Positions 14,807-24,296 of a DNA stretch of 64,000 nt are shown here, piece after piece. The position numbers were made by a program, and so were the translations under genes. The notes under the pieces are model-generated. The model saw only the letters and a program-made list of their open reading frames with translations, searched no databases and was not told the DNA's origin. The number at the start of each line of letters is the position of its first letter. The first letter of the stretch is position 1. Where the stretch lies: positions 1 through 64,000 of the forward strand of contig MNQS01000133.1 in assembly GCA_001915545.1 (NCBI GenBank), read 5' to 3'. This DNA comes from Bacteroides sp. 43_108 (GTDB lineage: Bacteria; Bacteroidota; Bacteroidia; Bacteroidales; Bacteroidaceae).

Positions 14807-16144
14807 ATGGATGTCGATAGAATAATGACGATGCTTGAGTCAAAGCATCCGAATGAGCCCGAATATCTTCAGGCAGTCAAGGAAGTGCTTTTGTCTATAC
14901 GTGAAGTGTACGAACAGCATCCTGAATTTGAAAAGGCAAAGATCATTGAGCGTCTTGTCGAACCGGAGAGGGTCATAATATTCCGCGTCCCATGGGTTGA
15001 CGACAAGGGTGAAGTCCAGGTCAATATAGGATACAGAGTGCAGTTCAACAGCGCCATCGGTCCGTACAAAGGCGGATTGCGTTTCCATGCTTCTGTAAAT
15101 CTTTCCATTCTTAAATTCTTAGGCTTTGAGCAGACATTCAAGAATGCGCTCACAACCCTCCCGATGGGCGGAGGCAAGGGCGGTTCCGACTTCTCTCCTC
15201 GTGGTAAGAGTGATGCAGAAATCATGCGTTTCTGCCAGGCTTTCATGAATGAACTCTACCGTTATATCGGCCCTGAAATAGATGTCCCTGCCGGCGATAT
15301 CGGTGTTGGTGCACGCGAAATCGGATATCTGTTCGGACAGTACAAGAAGCTTACACGCGATTGGAGCGGAGTGCTGACAGGCAAGGGTTTGGAATACGGA
15401 GGCAGTCTCGTTCGTCCGGAGGCTACAGGTTTCGGAGGACTTTACTTCGTTAATGAAATGCTCGAAAACAACGGCATATCCATCAGTGGAAAGACTATCG
15501 CAATTTCCGGTTTCGGCAATGTTGCCTGGGGCGCTGCAACCAAGGCAGTCGAGATGGGTGCCAAAGTGCTGACTATATCCGGTCCTGACGGATATATATA
15601 TGATCCGGACGGCGTGAGCGGAGAAAAGATTGACTATATGCTTGAACTTCGTGCGTCGGGCAACGACATCTGCAGTCCGTATGCCGAGAAATTCCCTGGC
15701 AGCAAGTTCGTTCCGGGAAAGCGCCCATGGGAGGTTAAGTGTGATATAGCCCTCACATGTGCCACTCAGAATGAGCTCAACGGCGAAGATGCCATGATGC
15801 TTATCAACAATGGTGTGACATGTGTTGCCGAAATATCTAATATGGGATGTACTCCTGAAGCCATCGATGCTTTTGTTGACCGCAAGATGCTGTATGCTCC
15901 AGGAAAGGCTGTCAATGCAGGAGGTGTTGCTACCTCCGGTCTTGAGATGACACAGAACGCCATGCATATTTCTTGGGATGCTGCTGAGGTTGACCGCAGG
16001 TTGCATACAATTATGCATAACATTCACAATCAGTGTGTCAAGTATGGAACACAGCCTGACGGCTATGTCAACTATGTCAAAGGTGCAAATATCGCAGGCT
16101 TCATGAAGGTTGCCAAGGCCATGATGGCTCAGGGCATTGTTTGA
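14807..16144 (+). CDS. gdhA: Glutamate dehydrogenase, first copy
   Basis: Converts 2-oxoglutarate, ammonium and NAD(P)H to glutamate and back. The 445 residues match the hexameric small-subunit family. Substrate-domain signatures are GPYKGGLRFH, LPMGGGKGGSDF (catalytic-site Lys), and VPAGDIGVGAREIGYL. The Rossmann part has SGFGNVAWGA (about residue 240). The last 35 codons (NYVKGANIAGFMKVAKAMMAQGIV) are almost identical to the copy at 58144-59478, although the two differ more in the middle. It begins a block of nitrogen-assimilation genes. Cofactor choice between NADH and NADPH cannot be set from sequence by eye. It has its own promoter and terminator. Confidence 0.95.
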   Translation: MDVDRIMTMLESKHPNEPEYLQAVKEVLLSIREVYEQHPEFEKAKIIERLVEPERVIIFRVPWVDDKGEVQVNIGYRVQFNSAIGPYKGGLRFHASVNLSILKFLGFEQTFKNALTTLPMGGGKGGSDFSPRGKSDAEIMRFCQAFMNELYRYIGPEIDVPAGDIGVGAREIGYLFGQYKKLTRDWSGVLTGKGLEYGGSLVRPEATGFGGLYFVNEMLENNGISISGKTIAISGFGNVAWGAATKAVEMGAKVLTISGPDGYIYDPDGVSGEKIDYMLELRASGNDICSPYAEKFPGSKFVPGKRPWEVKCDIALTCATQNELNGEDAMMLINNGVTCVAEISNMGCTPEAIDAFVDRKMLYAPGKAVNAGGVATSGLEMTQNAMHISWDAAEVDRRLHTIMHNIHNQCVKYGTQPDGYVNYVKGANIAGFMKVAKAMMAQGIV

Positions 16145-16212
16145 TGTATTTCGGTGCTCATGCATAGTCTTGACATGAGTGCCTATACATAATTGTTCAT
16201 CGTTGAAGTTTT

Positions 16213-16259
16213 GATGCGTCCGGTCTGATGATTTGTCATCAGCCGGGCGCATTCTTTTT
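16213..16259 (+). terminator. Terminator after the first gdhA
   Basis: ATGCGTCCGGTCTGATGA pairs with TCATCAGCCGGGCGCAT around a very short loop and is followed by TTCTTTTT. The long stem ends the gdhA transcript about 70 bp past the stop. Confidence 0.8.
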
Positions 16260-16286
16260 GTTGGTATTTATGAAAACTGTCAACTG

Positions 16287-16340
16287 CGGGCGCTCGTTGT
16301 GATATTTTCGAGCCCTCGAAATTGATGTCGCGAGCCCTCG
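16287..16340. repeat. 22-bp-period palindrome array B (3 units)
   Basis: CGGGCGCTCG (16287), CGAGCCCTCG (16309) and CGAGCCCTCG (16331) start exactly 22 bp apart, with 12-bp spacers of unrelated sequence. The array follows the gdhA terminator and precedes the NfeD gene by about 145 bp. Confidence 0.85.
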
Positions 16341-16485
16341 CGGCATGCGCATATTGCTCCTGTTTCAATAAGTTTTGCCTTCTCTTGTATGAATATTCCG
16401 CTATTTTTATACCTTTGTGGCTGATGCGTCTGCCGGCGCAGCGAGAATATGAAAAACAAACTGGTATTTAAAATGACTTTTTGCT

Positions 16486-16950
16486 ATGGTAGTGGCAATG
16501 ATAATCTGTTTGATTGTTCTGTGCCTGGTGATGTTCTGGATTGAGATATTCGTCATACCAGGTGCCGGTTTTGCCGGAGTAATCGGAACATTGAGTCTTG
16601 TGGCTCTCAACATTGCTGTGTTCAGCTTCTACGGTGTGTCCTGGGGCTTCACCATTCTGGCGATTTCCCTGCTTCTGTTCTTTTCCGGTTTTTGGTGGGT
16701 TGCTCATTCCAAGACCCTTGACCGTTATTCTCTGAAAAAGACCATCGATTCCACCTCTGCTTCGGACGAACAGCTGTCTGTATGTGTTGGCGATGAAGGT
16801 GTCGCTCTGACCCGTCTTGCGCTGGTCGGAAATGCCGACATTGATGGAAAGGAAGTGGAGGTTAAGTCGTCTGACGGTATGATAGACGAAGGTACTGCTG
16901 TCGTGGTGAGCCGTGTCAGCGGTGCATCCGTGTGGGTTAGACGCAAGTGA
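16486..16950 (+). CDS. NfeD-like membrane protein
   Basis: Short member of the NfeD family, 154 residues, without the N-terminal protease domain of the long forms. Three membrane segments can be seen (about 1-20, 28-45 and 50-68), with PGAGFAGVIG between the first two. The C-terminal half (about 95-154) is an OB-fold-like beta domain (GDEGVALTRLALVGNADIDGKEVEV, ending WVRRK). NfeD proteins are usually coded next to SPFH/flotillin proteins and work with them in membrane organisation. That pairing holds here, with floA starting 38 bp downstream. The coupling to nitrogen genes is by position only. Confidence 0.85.
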   Translation: MVVAMIICLIVLCLVMFWIEIFVIPGAGFAGVIGTLSLVALNIAVFSFYGVSWGFTILAISLLLFFSGFWWVAHSKTLDRYSLKKTIDSTSASDEQLSVCVGDEGVALTRLALVGNADIDGKEVEVKSSDGMIDEGTAVVVSRVSGASVWVRRK

Positions 16951-16988
16951 GTTTTTTTGAAATTTGAAATCAACAAAGTGTAAGTTAT

Positions 16989-18014
16989 ATGGTATTAAAT
17001 TATTATGTTCTTGTGCCGGCCATAGTGCTGGGAGCGGTGATACTGCTTTCTGTGTTTTTTCATTTTGTGCCGTTTTTCCTTTGGCTTTCGGCCAAAGTTT
17101 CCGGTGTGAAGATTTCGCTCATACAGCTTTTCCTTATGCGCATAAGAAATGTTCCGCCCGGCATCATTGTGCCAAGTCTGATTGAAGCCCACAAGGCTGG
17201 ACTTACCAATGTTACCCGCGATAATCTCGAAGCCCATTATATGACCGGCGGTCACGTACAGAGGGTAGTTCATGCTCTCGTGTCGGCTTCTAAGGCCGGT
17301 ATCGAACTCAGTTTTGAGAAAGCTACGGCTATCGACTTGGCCGGTAGAGACGTTTTTGAGGCTGTGCAGACAAGTGTCAATCCTAAGGTTATAGACACTC
17401 CGCCCGTTGCGGCTGTTGCCAAAAACGGAATCCAGCTCATAGCCAAGGCGCGTGTGACGGTGAGGGCCAATATCCATCAGCTTGTCGGCGGTGCCGGCGA
17501 AGATACAATTCTGGCACGTGTCGGCGAGGGCATTGTCTCCAGTATAGGTTCTGCCGAATCGCATGAGAATGTGCTCGAAAATCCGGATTCTATATCAAAG
17601 CTGGTGCTACGTAAGGGACTTGATGCAGGTACGGCTTTTGAAATCCTTTCCATTGATATTGCTGATATAGATGTCGGCAAGAATATCGGTGCTACATTGC
17701 AGATGGATCAGGCAAATGCCGACAAGAACATTGCTCAGGCAAAGGCCGAAGAGCGTAGAGCCATGGCTGTGGCGCTTGAGCAGGAAATGAAAGCTAAGGC
17801 ACAGGAGGCTAGGGCTGATGTAATACAGGCTGAAGCTGAAGTTCCTAAGGCGTTGGCTGAGGCTCTTCGTTCAGGAAACATAGGTTTTATGGATTATTAC
17901 AGATTAAAGAATCTTCAGTCGGATACTTCTATGCGCGATAATTTTGCTCAATTCGGTAAGGCGGATGTGAAGAATGCAGTAGATTCCATCATTGATCCTG
18001 AAAAGAAAGGTTGA
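16989..18014 (+). CDS. floA: Flotillin-like protein FloA
   Basis: SPFH-family membrane scaffold of 341 residues that assembles in membrane microdomains. It has a hydrophobic N-terminus (about 4-35). The SPFH domain includes [69 protein letters not shown]. The Ala/Glu-rich coiled-coil region (about 230-290) has the repeated [20 protein letters not shown] pattern. The C-terminus [18 protein letters not shown] is typical of FloA. It follows the NfeD gene closely, as in many bacteria, and is followed by its own terminator. The two genes form a small operon within the nitrogen block. Confidence 0.95.
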   Translation: MVLNYYVLVPAIVLGAVILLSVFFHFVPFFLWLSAKVSGVKISLIQLFLMRIRNVPPGIIVPSLIEAHKAGLTNVTRDNLEAHYMTGGHVQRVVHALVSASKAGIELSFEKATAIDLAGRDVFEAVQTSVNPKVIDTPPVAAVAKNGIQLIAKARVTVRANIHQLVGGAGEDTILARVGEGIVSSIGSAESHENVLENPDSISKLVLRKGLDAGTAFEILSIDIADIDVGKNIGATLQMDQANADKNIAQAKAEERRAMAVALEQEMKAKAQEARADVIQAEAEVPKALAEALRSGNIGFMDYYRLKNLQSDTSMRDNFAQFGKADVKNAVDSIIDPEKKG

Positions 18015-18037
18015 TATATTGATTATATATGCGTGTG

Positions 18038-18072
18038 CGGTCTGAAGGCTTAGGTTTTCAGACCGTTTTTTT
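18038..18072 (+). terminator. Terminator after floA
   Basis: CGGTCTGAA pairs with TTCAGACCG and a T7 run follows, 24 bp past the floA stop. In 18073-18364 only a TACTTTTGC box (18295-18303), a possible -7 element for gltB, was seen. Confidence 0.85.
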
Positions 18073-18294
18073 ATTTCAATACTTATGTAGTTTCATTTTG
18101 TTTTGTGTTCGAATGGCTTCTTTGTGATTTTGTCTTTATTTGTGTAATAACATTTTGCTATTTATTATATGATTTTATTATGAATATGTTTGATTTAATA
18201 GCGGTTATGTACTAATTTATCTGTATTTGTATGCTTTAGAAAGAATAATGATAAATTTATATTGTAATATTGTATCATATTGAAATTAATTTAT

Positions 18295-18303
18295 TACTTT
18301 TGC
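18295..18303 (+). promoter_or_regulatory. -7 box of the gltBD genes
   Basis: TACTTTTGC matches TAnnTTTGC and lies about 60 bp before the gltB start. The best -33 candidate (TTG at 18270-18272) is spaced 22 bp away, slightly wide, so only the -7 part is well supported. Confidence 0.5.
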
Positions 18304-18364
18304 GCTCAAATAGAAATTGAAAGTGATAAAAAGGTGTCAATAAGTAACGCAAAATCAATATAAG

Positions 18365-21300
18365 ATGTTGGAACAGAAAGAAACACAGAGGCTTGCTTGC
18401 GAGTCGGGAGGCTTGTACAGCAGAGAGAATGAACACGACGCGTGTGGCGTAGGAATGATAGTAGACGTTCACGGACGCAAGTCGCATGAACTTGTCGACT
18501 CGGCTCTGAAGGTTCTCGAAAACATGAAGCATAGAGGTGCGGAAGGTGCCGACAACAAGAGCGGTGACGGCGCAGGTATAATGCTTCAGATTCCGCATGA
18601 ATTTATTCTGCTTCAAGGCATACCGGTTCCGGAGAAGGGACGTTACGGTACAGGTCTTGTGTTCTTGCCGAAGGATGAGAAACGTCAGTCTGAGATCCTT
18701 GGTGTCATGCTTGATGAGATTGAGCGTCAGGGCCTTAAGATGATGCATCTCAGACAAGTCCCTGTGGATTCTTCCGTCTTGGGTGAGATGGCACTGAGCA
18801 CAGAGCCTGACATAAAGCAGGTTTTCGTCACAGGCGATGTTGAGCCTGACGAACTGGAACGAAAACTGTATGTGGCACGCAAGAAGATGGAGCGCAGTAT
18901 AAATGATAAGGACTTCTATATAGCTTCTCTTTCGAGCAAGAACATTGTCTATAAGGGCATGTTGTCTTCGACTCAGCTCAGACGTTATTTTCTGGATCTG
19001 ACACAACCTTATTTCACCAGCGGACTGGCTGTTGTGCATTCGAGATTCAGTACCAACACATTCCCTGCGTGGGGATTGGCACAGCCGTTCAGATTGTTGG
19101 CACACAACGGAGAGATAAACACTATTCGTGGAAACCGTGCATGGATGGAGGCCCGTGAAAGTGTACTTTCTACCGAACTCTTGGGCGAAGTGGGCGACAT
19201 ACGTCCTATACTTCAGCCGGATATGAGCGACAGTGCATCGCTCGACAACGCACTTGAATTCTTTGTCATGTCGGGACTTTCGCTCCCTCATGCAATGGCT
19301 ATGCTCGTGCCTGAGTCTTTTAATGACAAGAACTTTATTAATGAAGATCTCAAGGCTTTCTATGAATATCATTCCATCCTGATGGAACCGTGGGACGGTC
19401 CGGCTGCACTGCTCTTCAGCGACGGCCGATATGCAGGGGGTATGCTCGACAGAAACGGACTGCGTCCTGCACGTTACCTCATCACAAAAGACGATATGAT
19501 GGTGGTTGCCAGTGAGGCCGGAACGATAAGTTTCGAACCGGGCGACATCAAGGAGAAAGGATGCCTCCAGCCGGGTAAGATTCTGATGGTCGACACGCAG
19601 GAGGGACGCATATATTATGATGACGAAATAAAGAAATGCCTCGCCGCTGAGAAACCTTATAGGCGTTGGCTGGCAGACAACCGTATAGATTTGGATGCTC
19701 TGAAGAGCGGACGTAAGGTAAGCAACTCTGTATCCGACTATTCGCGCAGGCTGTTGGCTTACGGCTACACACGCGAAGATGTAGAACGAATCATCAAGCC
19801 GATGTGTGTAAACGGTGCCGAACCGGTAGCATCCATGGGTAATGATACTCCGCTGGCTGTGCTGTCGGACGAACCGCAGCTGTTGTTCAATTATTTCAGA
19901 CAGCAGTTTGCACAGGTCACCAATCCTGCCATCGACCCTATACGCGAGGAACTTGTGATGTCGCAGACTGAATACATAGGTGCTGTCGGTACACATATTC
20001 TTACTCCAGATGAATCACACTGCAAAATGGTCAGACTGACTCATCCGGTGCTGAACAATACGAAAATCGACATGCTCGAAAATATCCGCTACAAGGGATT
20101 CAATACTGTCAAACTCGATATGCTCTTCGAAGTTGCCCGTGGAAGAGCCGCTCTTCAGGAGGCTTTGGCCGGACTTTGTGCAAAGGCTGAGCAGTCTGTA
20201 AAGGATGGTGTGAACTATATCATACTTTCTGATAAGGGTATCGACGATAAGCATGCGGCTATCCCTTCACTCTTGGCTGTGAGTGCGGTACACCACCACC
20301 TCATCAAGGTGCAGAAGCGTGTGCAGACTGCTTTGATAGTTGAAAGCGGTGAGATCCGCGAAGTTATGCATGCCGCCCTCCTCCTGGGATATGGAGCCAG
20401 CGCCATCAACCCTTACATGGCTTTCGCCATATTGGACGACCTTGTGAAGAACGGAGAAATCCAGATGAACTATGAGACGGCTGAAAAGAACTATATAAAC
20501 GCTATCCGTAAAGGACTCTACAAGATTATGAGCAAGATGGGTATCAGTACCATCAGATCATATCGCGGTTCGAAGATATTCGAGTCTGTCGGATTGAGCG
20601 AGGAACTGTTGAGGACATACTTCGGAACGACAACTTCTACTGTCGGCGGTATTCGTCTGGACGAAATAGCAGAAGACTATACCAGACTGCATGATCAGGG
20701 ATTCGCAGGTGTCGAACCTGAAGCTTTGCTCCCGTACGTCGGTCAATATTCATGGCGCAAGAACGGTATCGAACATGCTTGGAATCCTGAAACAATCAGT
20801 GAACTGCAGATTGCAACACGTCTTGGAAGCTACAAGAAGTTCAAGGAGTTTACTCACAAGGCTGATGAAAAGGAACATCCTATATTCTTACGCGACTTCT
20901 TCGGCTTCAAGAAGAACCCAATACCTGTTGACAGAGTAGAACCGGTGGAGAACATTGTGAAGCATTTTGTTACAGGTGCTATGTCTTTCGGAGCCATAAG
21001 CAAGGAAGCACACGAGGCTATTGCTTTGGCAATGAATAAACTCGGTACACGAAGCAATACAGGTGAAGGAGGTGAGGATTCCGCAAGATTTACTTCAGAG
21101 TACAACGGCATTTCACTTTCAAGCAAGATCAAACAGGTGGCATCTGGACGCTTCGGCGTAACGGCTGAATATCTTGTGAATGCCGAAGAAATACAGATTA
21201 AGGTGGCTCAGGGTGCAAAACCTGGTGAAGGTGGACAGCTTCCTGGATTCAAGGTTGACGAGGTCATAGCCAAGACTCGTAACTCCATACCTGGAATTTC

Positions 21301-22867
21301 GCTCATCTCGCCTCCACCTCATCACGACATATATTCAATTGAGGACTTGTCGCAGCTGATTTTCGACCTCAAGAATGTTAATCCAAAGGCTAAGATAAGC
21401 GTGAAACTCGTTGCAGAGAGCGGTATCGGTACGATTGCGGCCGGTGTTGCCAAAGCTAAAGCCGACATTATTGTAATCTCAGGTGCAGAGGGTGGAACCG
21501 GTGCATCGCCAGCTTCTTCGATGCGCTATGCCGGTATATCTCCTGAAATAGGATTGAGCGAGACACAGCAGACATTGGTGCTCAATGGATTGCGCGGTCA
21601 GGTGGTTCTTCAGACCGATGGACAGCTCAAGACCGGACGCGACATCATCAGTATGGCGTTGCTCGGTGCAGAGGAGTTTGCTTTCGGAACAACATCGCTC
21701 ATCGTGCTCGGATGTGTTATGATGAGAAAGTGCCACACAAACATGTGTCCGGTTGGTGTTGCAACTCAGGATCCTGCTTTGCGCGAACACTTCAGGGGCA
21801 GATATGAGTATCTTGTCAACTATTTCACATTCCTGGCTCAGGAAGTGAGAGAGTATCTTGCAGAAATGGGATTCGAAAAGCTCGAAGATATAGTAGGACG
21901 TACTGACCTTATCGAGATTGAAAGTTCAAAGATGAATGCGAAGACTCGTCTGCTCGATTTCGGAAGAATGCTCCACAAGGTCGACAGTACAGCCGCCATC
22001 TGTAATGTTACATCGCAGAGACATGACATCGGCGGTGTAAAGGATGTAGCCATCATTTCGGATGCAAAGGATGCATTGGACAACAAGCGCGAGATATCTC
22101 TTGAATATGCAATCGGAAATACGGATAGGTCTGTGGGCGCAATGCTTTCCGGTGAAGTGGCTTCAAGATATGGGGCACAGGGATTGCCTGATCAGACCAT
22201 CAATGTCAAGTTCAAGGGCTCGGCTGGTCAGAGCTTCGGAGCTTTCCTTGCACACGGCATCAGTTTCCGTCTTGAAGGCGAAGCCAACGACTACTTGGGT
22301 AAAGGACTCAGCGGTGGACGCATATCAGTTTTGCCTCCTGTAAGAAGCAACTTCGATGCTGAAAACAACAGCATAGCAGGAAACACTTTGCTTTACGGGG
22401 CTACAAGCGGTGAAGTTTACATCAATGGCCGTGTTGGAGAGCGATTCGCTGTAAGAAACTCTGGAGCAATTGCCGTAGTAGAGGGCGTAGGCGACCACTG
22501 TTGCGAGTACATGACCGGCGGACGCGTTGTTGTACTTGGAAGCACGGGGCGCAACTTCGCGGCGGGTATGAGCGGTGGTCTGGCTTATGTTTGGGACCGC
22601 GACCACGACTTTGACGAACGCTGCAATATGGAGATGGTAGAGCTCTCGTTGCTTGAGAACTCGGCATCGCGCAAGGAACTTCATGAATTGGTACGTCTGC
22701 ATTATCTCAACACTGGTTCGCAGCTGGCAAGAAAGATTCTTGATGACTGGAACAAGTATGTTGATGATTTCATCCAGATTACTCCGATAGAGTACAAGAG
22801 AGTTCTTGCTGAAGAACAGATGCGCAAGCTGCAGCAGAGAATAGCAGAAGTGCAGCGTGACTATTGA
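18365..22867 (+). CDS. gltB: Glutamate synthase large subunit GltB
   Basis: Large subunit of NADPH-glutamate synthase, which makes two glutamate from glutamine and 2-oxoglutarate. The 1500 residues match the family length. A 26-residue propeptide precedes C27 in HDACGVG, the nucleophile of the class II glutaminase domain. The central domain and the FMN/synthase domain follow (GTRSNTGEGGED, SGAEGGTGASP). The cysteine cluster for the 3Fe-4S centre is in CVMMRKCHTNMCPVG, and the C-terminal beta-helix has GGRISVLPP and GGRVVVLGSTGRNFAAGMSGG. The stop overlaps the first possible gltD start, so the two subunits are coupled. Its position beside glnA and gdhA makes a compact ammonium-assimilation block. 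Confidence 0.97.
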   Translation: MLEQKETQRLACESGGLYSRENEHDACGVGMIVDVHGRKSHELVDSALKVLENMKHRGAEGADNKSGDGAGIMLQIPHEFILLQGIPVPEKGRYGTGLVFLPKDEKRQSEILGVMLDEIERQGLKMMHLRQVPVDSSVLGEMALSTEPDIKQVFVTGDVEPDELERKLYVARKKMERSINDKDFYIASLSSKNIVYKGMLSSTQLRRYFLDLTQPYFTSGLAVVHSRFSTNTFPAWGLAQPFRLLAHNGEINTIRGNRAWMEARESVLSTELLGEVGDIRPILQPDMSDSASLDNALEFFVMSGLSLPHAMAMLVPESFNDKNFINEDLKAFYEYHSILMEPWDGPAALLFSDGRYAGGMLDRNGLRPARYLITKDDMMVVASEAGTISFEPGDIKEKGCLQPGKILMVDTQEGRIYYDDEIKKCLAAEKPYRRWLADNRIDLDALKSGRKVSNSVSDYSRRLLAYGYTREDVERIIKPMCVNGAEPVASMGNDTPLAVLSDEPQLLFNYFRQQFAQVTNPAIDPIREELVMSQTEYIGAVGTHILTPDESHCKMVRLTHPVLNNTKIDMLENIRYKGFNTVKLDMLFEVARGRAALQEALAGLCAKAEQSVKDGVNYIILSDKGIDDKHAAIPSLLAVSAVHHHLIKVQKRVQTALIVESGEIREVMHAALLLGYGASAINPYMAFAILDDLVKNGEIQMNYETAEKNYINAIRKGLYKIMSKMGISTIRSYRGSKIFESVGLSEELLRTYFGTTTSTVGGIRLDEIAEDYTRLHDQGFAGVEPEALLPYVGQYSWRKNGIEHAWNPETISELQIATRLGSYKKFKEFTHKADEKEHPIFLRDFFGFKKNPIPVDRVEPVENIVKHFVTGAMSFGAISKEAHEAIALAMNKLGTRSNTGEGGEDSARFTSEYNGISLSSKIKQVASGRFGVTAEYLVNAEEIQIKVAQGAKPGEGGQLPGFKVDEVIAKTRNSIPGISLISPPPHHDIYSIEDLSQLIFDLKNVNPKAKISVKLVAESGIGTIAAGVAKAKADIIVISGAEGGTGASPASSMRYAGISPEIGLSETQQTLVLNGLRGQVVLQTDGQLKTGRDIISMALLGAEEFAFGTTSLIVLGCVMMRKCHTNMCPVGVATQDPALREHFRGRYEYLVNYFTFLAQEVREYLAEMGFEKLEDIVGRTDLIEIESSKMNAKTRLLDFGRMLHKVDSTAAICNVTSQRHDIGGVKDVAIISDAKDALDNKREISLEYAIGNTDRSVGAMLSGEVASRYGAQGLPDQTINVKFKGSAGQSFGAFLAHGISFRLEGEANDYLGKGLSGGRISVLPPVRSNFDAENNSIAGNTLLYGATSGEVYINGRVGERFAVRNSGAIAVVEGVGDHCCEYMTGGRVVVLGSTGRNFAAGMSGGLAYVWDRDHDFDERCNMEMVELSLLENSASRKELHELVRLHYLNTGSQLARKILDDWNKYVDDFIQITPIEYKRVLAEEQMRKLQQRIAEVQRDY

Positions 22868-22914
22868 TGTTTAATTATCCGATTTTTATAACAGAAAATA
22901 ATATACAAAGATAT

Positions 22915-24261
22915 ATGGGAGATCCTAAAGCATTCATGACAGTTCCTAGACAAGAGGCCGGCTATAGACCTGTTCATGAGAGAATTGCTGATTTCAGTGA
23001 AGTAGAACAGACTTTGAACACCAGCGACAGAAAGCGTCAGGCCTCAAGATGTATGGACTGCGGTGTTCCGTTCTGCAACTGGTCTTGTCCTCTAGGCAAC
23101 CGTCCGCCGGAATTTCAAGATGCCTTATATAAAGGTGAATGGAAGAAGGCTTATGAGATATTGAGCGGTACAAACGATTTTCCTGAATTTACAGGACGTA
23201 TTTGTCCGGCATTGTGCGAAAAGGGATGTGTGTTGAAATTGACAATGGATGCGCCTGTGACAATCCGCGAAGATGAGTGTTCTATTGTTGAAGCGGCTTT
23301 CAGAGAAGGGTTTGTTGTTCCTGAAACTTATCCGCGCAATGGAAAGAAGGTGGCTGTTATCGGTTCCGGTCCTGCCGGACTTGCGGCTGCGAATAATCTT
23401 AACAAGAAAGGATATGATGTTACGGTATTCGAGAAGCTTGAATATGTCGGAGGACTTCTTCGCTTCGGTATACCAAACTTCAAACTACACAAGACGATTA
23501 TCGACCGTCGTGTAGATATAATGAAGCAGGAAGGCATCGAGTTCAGGACCAATGCTCCTGTAGATTTCAACAATCTTCCTGCTGGATATGATGCATATTG
23601 CATCTGTACTGGAGCGCCGCAGGCTAGAGACTTGTGTGTGGAAGGACGCGAACTCAAGGGAATATATTTTGCAATGGAACTCCTTGCTCAGCAGAATAGA
23701 GTTCTCGCAGGACAGACCTTCAGTGAAGATGAGCGCATCAATGCTAAAGGAAAGCATGTCGTTGTTATAGGTGGTGGTGATACCGGAAGCGACTGCATCG
23801 GTACAAGCAACCGTCAGGGTGCATTGAGCGTTACACAAATCGAGATTATGCCGAAACCACCGGTAGGCAACAACCCTGCAACACCTTGGCCGAACTGGCC
23901 TGTAGTGCTTAAGACTACAAGCAGTCATGAAGAAGGATGTGAACGCAGATGGAGTCTTGCTACTTCAAGGTTTATCGGTGAGGACGGTCATCTTACAGGA
24001 CTCGAAGTAGAGGAAGTTGATTGGGTATGCGATGACAAAGGCGGAAGACCTAAGATGGTGCCTACAGGCAAGAAGGAAATCCTCAAGGCTGATATGGTAT
24101 TTCTCGCAATGGGCTTCTTGAAGCCTGAAATAAAAGTCTCATCCGACAATGTCTTCGTTGCAGGCGATGCTGCAACAGGCGCAAGTCTTGTTGTCAAGTG
24201 TATAGCGGGCGGACGCAAGGTTGCAGACGAGATTGACAGATATATAAAAGGTAAGGAATAA
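22915..24261 (+). CDS. gltD: Glutamate synthase small subunit GltD
   Basis: Small subunit that passes electrons from NADPH to GltB. Cysteines for 4Fe-4S centres are in ASRCMDCGVPFCNWSCPLGN and GRICPALCEKGC. The FAD-binding fold has AVIGSGPAGLAAANNL and the NADPH-binding fold has VVVIGGGDTGSDCIGT. The frame is open from an ATG at 22867, which overlaps the gltB stop (TGATG), and even from a TTG at 22864. I chose 22915 because MGDPKAFMTVPR is the usual N-terminus of this family. The upstream 16 residues look like a non-conserved extension. Either start keeps the gene coupled to gltB. Confidence 0.93.
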   Translation: MGDPKAFMTVPRQEAGYRPVHERIADFSEVEQTLNTSDRKRQASRCMDCGVPFCNWSCPLGNRPPEFQDALYKGEWKKAYEILSGTNDFPEFTGRICPALCEKGCVLKLTMDAPVTIREDECSIVEAAFREGFVVPETYPRNGKKVAVIGSGPAGLAAANNLNKKGYDVTVFEKLEYVGGLLRFGIPNFKLHKTIIDRRVDIMKQEGIEFRTNAPVDFNNLPAGYDAYCICTGAPQARDLCVEGRELKGIYFAMELLAQQNRVLAGQTFSEDERINAKGKHVVVIGGGDTGSDCIGTSNRQGALSVTQIEIMPKPPVGNNPATPWPNWPVVLKTTSSHEEGCERRWSLATSRFIGEDGHLTGLEVEEVDWVCDDKGGRPKMVPTGKKEILKADMVFLAMGFLKPEIKVSSDNVFVAGDAATGASLVVKCIAGGRKVADEIDRYIKGKE

Positions 24262-24296
24262 TGAAGGTTTAGTAACCATTTAAATAGAAATGGCTT

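Noticed and set aside
15119..16252. 377-codon open frame on the minus strand across the first gdhA
   Set aside because: Antisense to a conserved gene with no recognisable family; a shadow of codon bias.
18275..19996. 573-codon open frame on the minus strand across gltB
   Set aside because: It lies entirely opposite the well-conserved gltB frame, and its product shows no recognisable motif, so it is a shadow.
22864..22914. Longer GltD start (TTG 22864 or ATG 22867)
   Set aside because: The family N-terminus is MGxPKAF, found at 22915; the extra residues are not conserved, though coupling to gltB keeps an earlier start possible.
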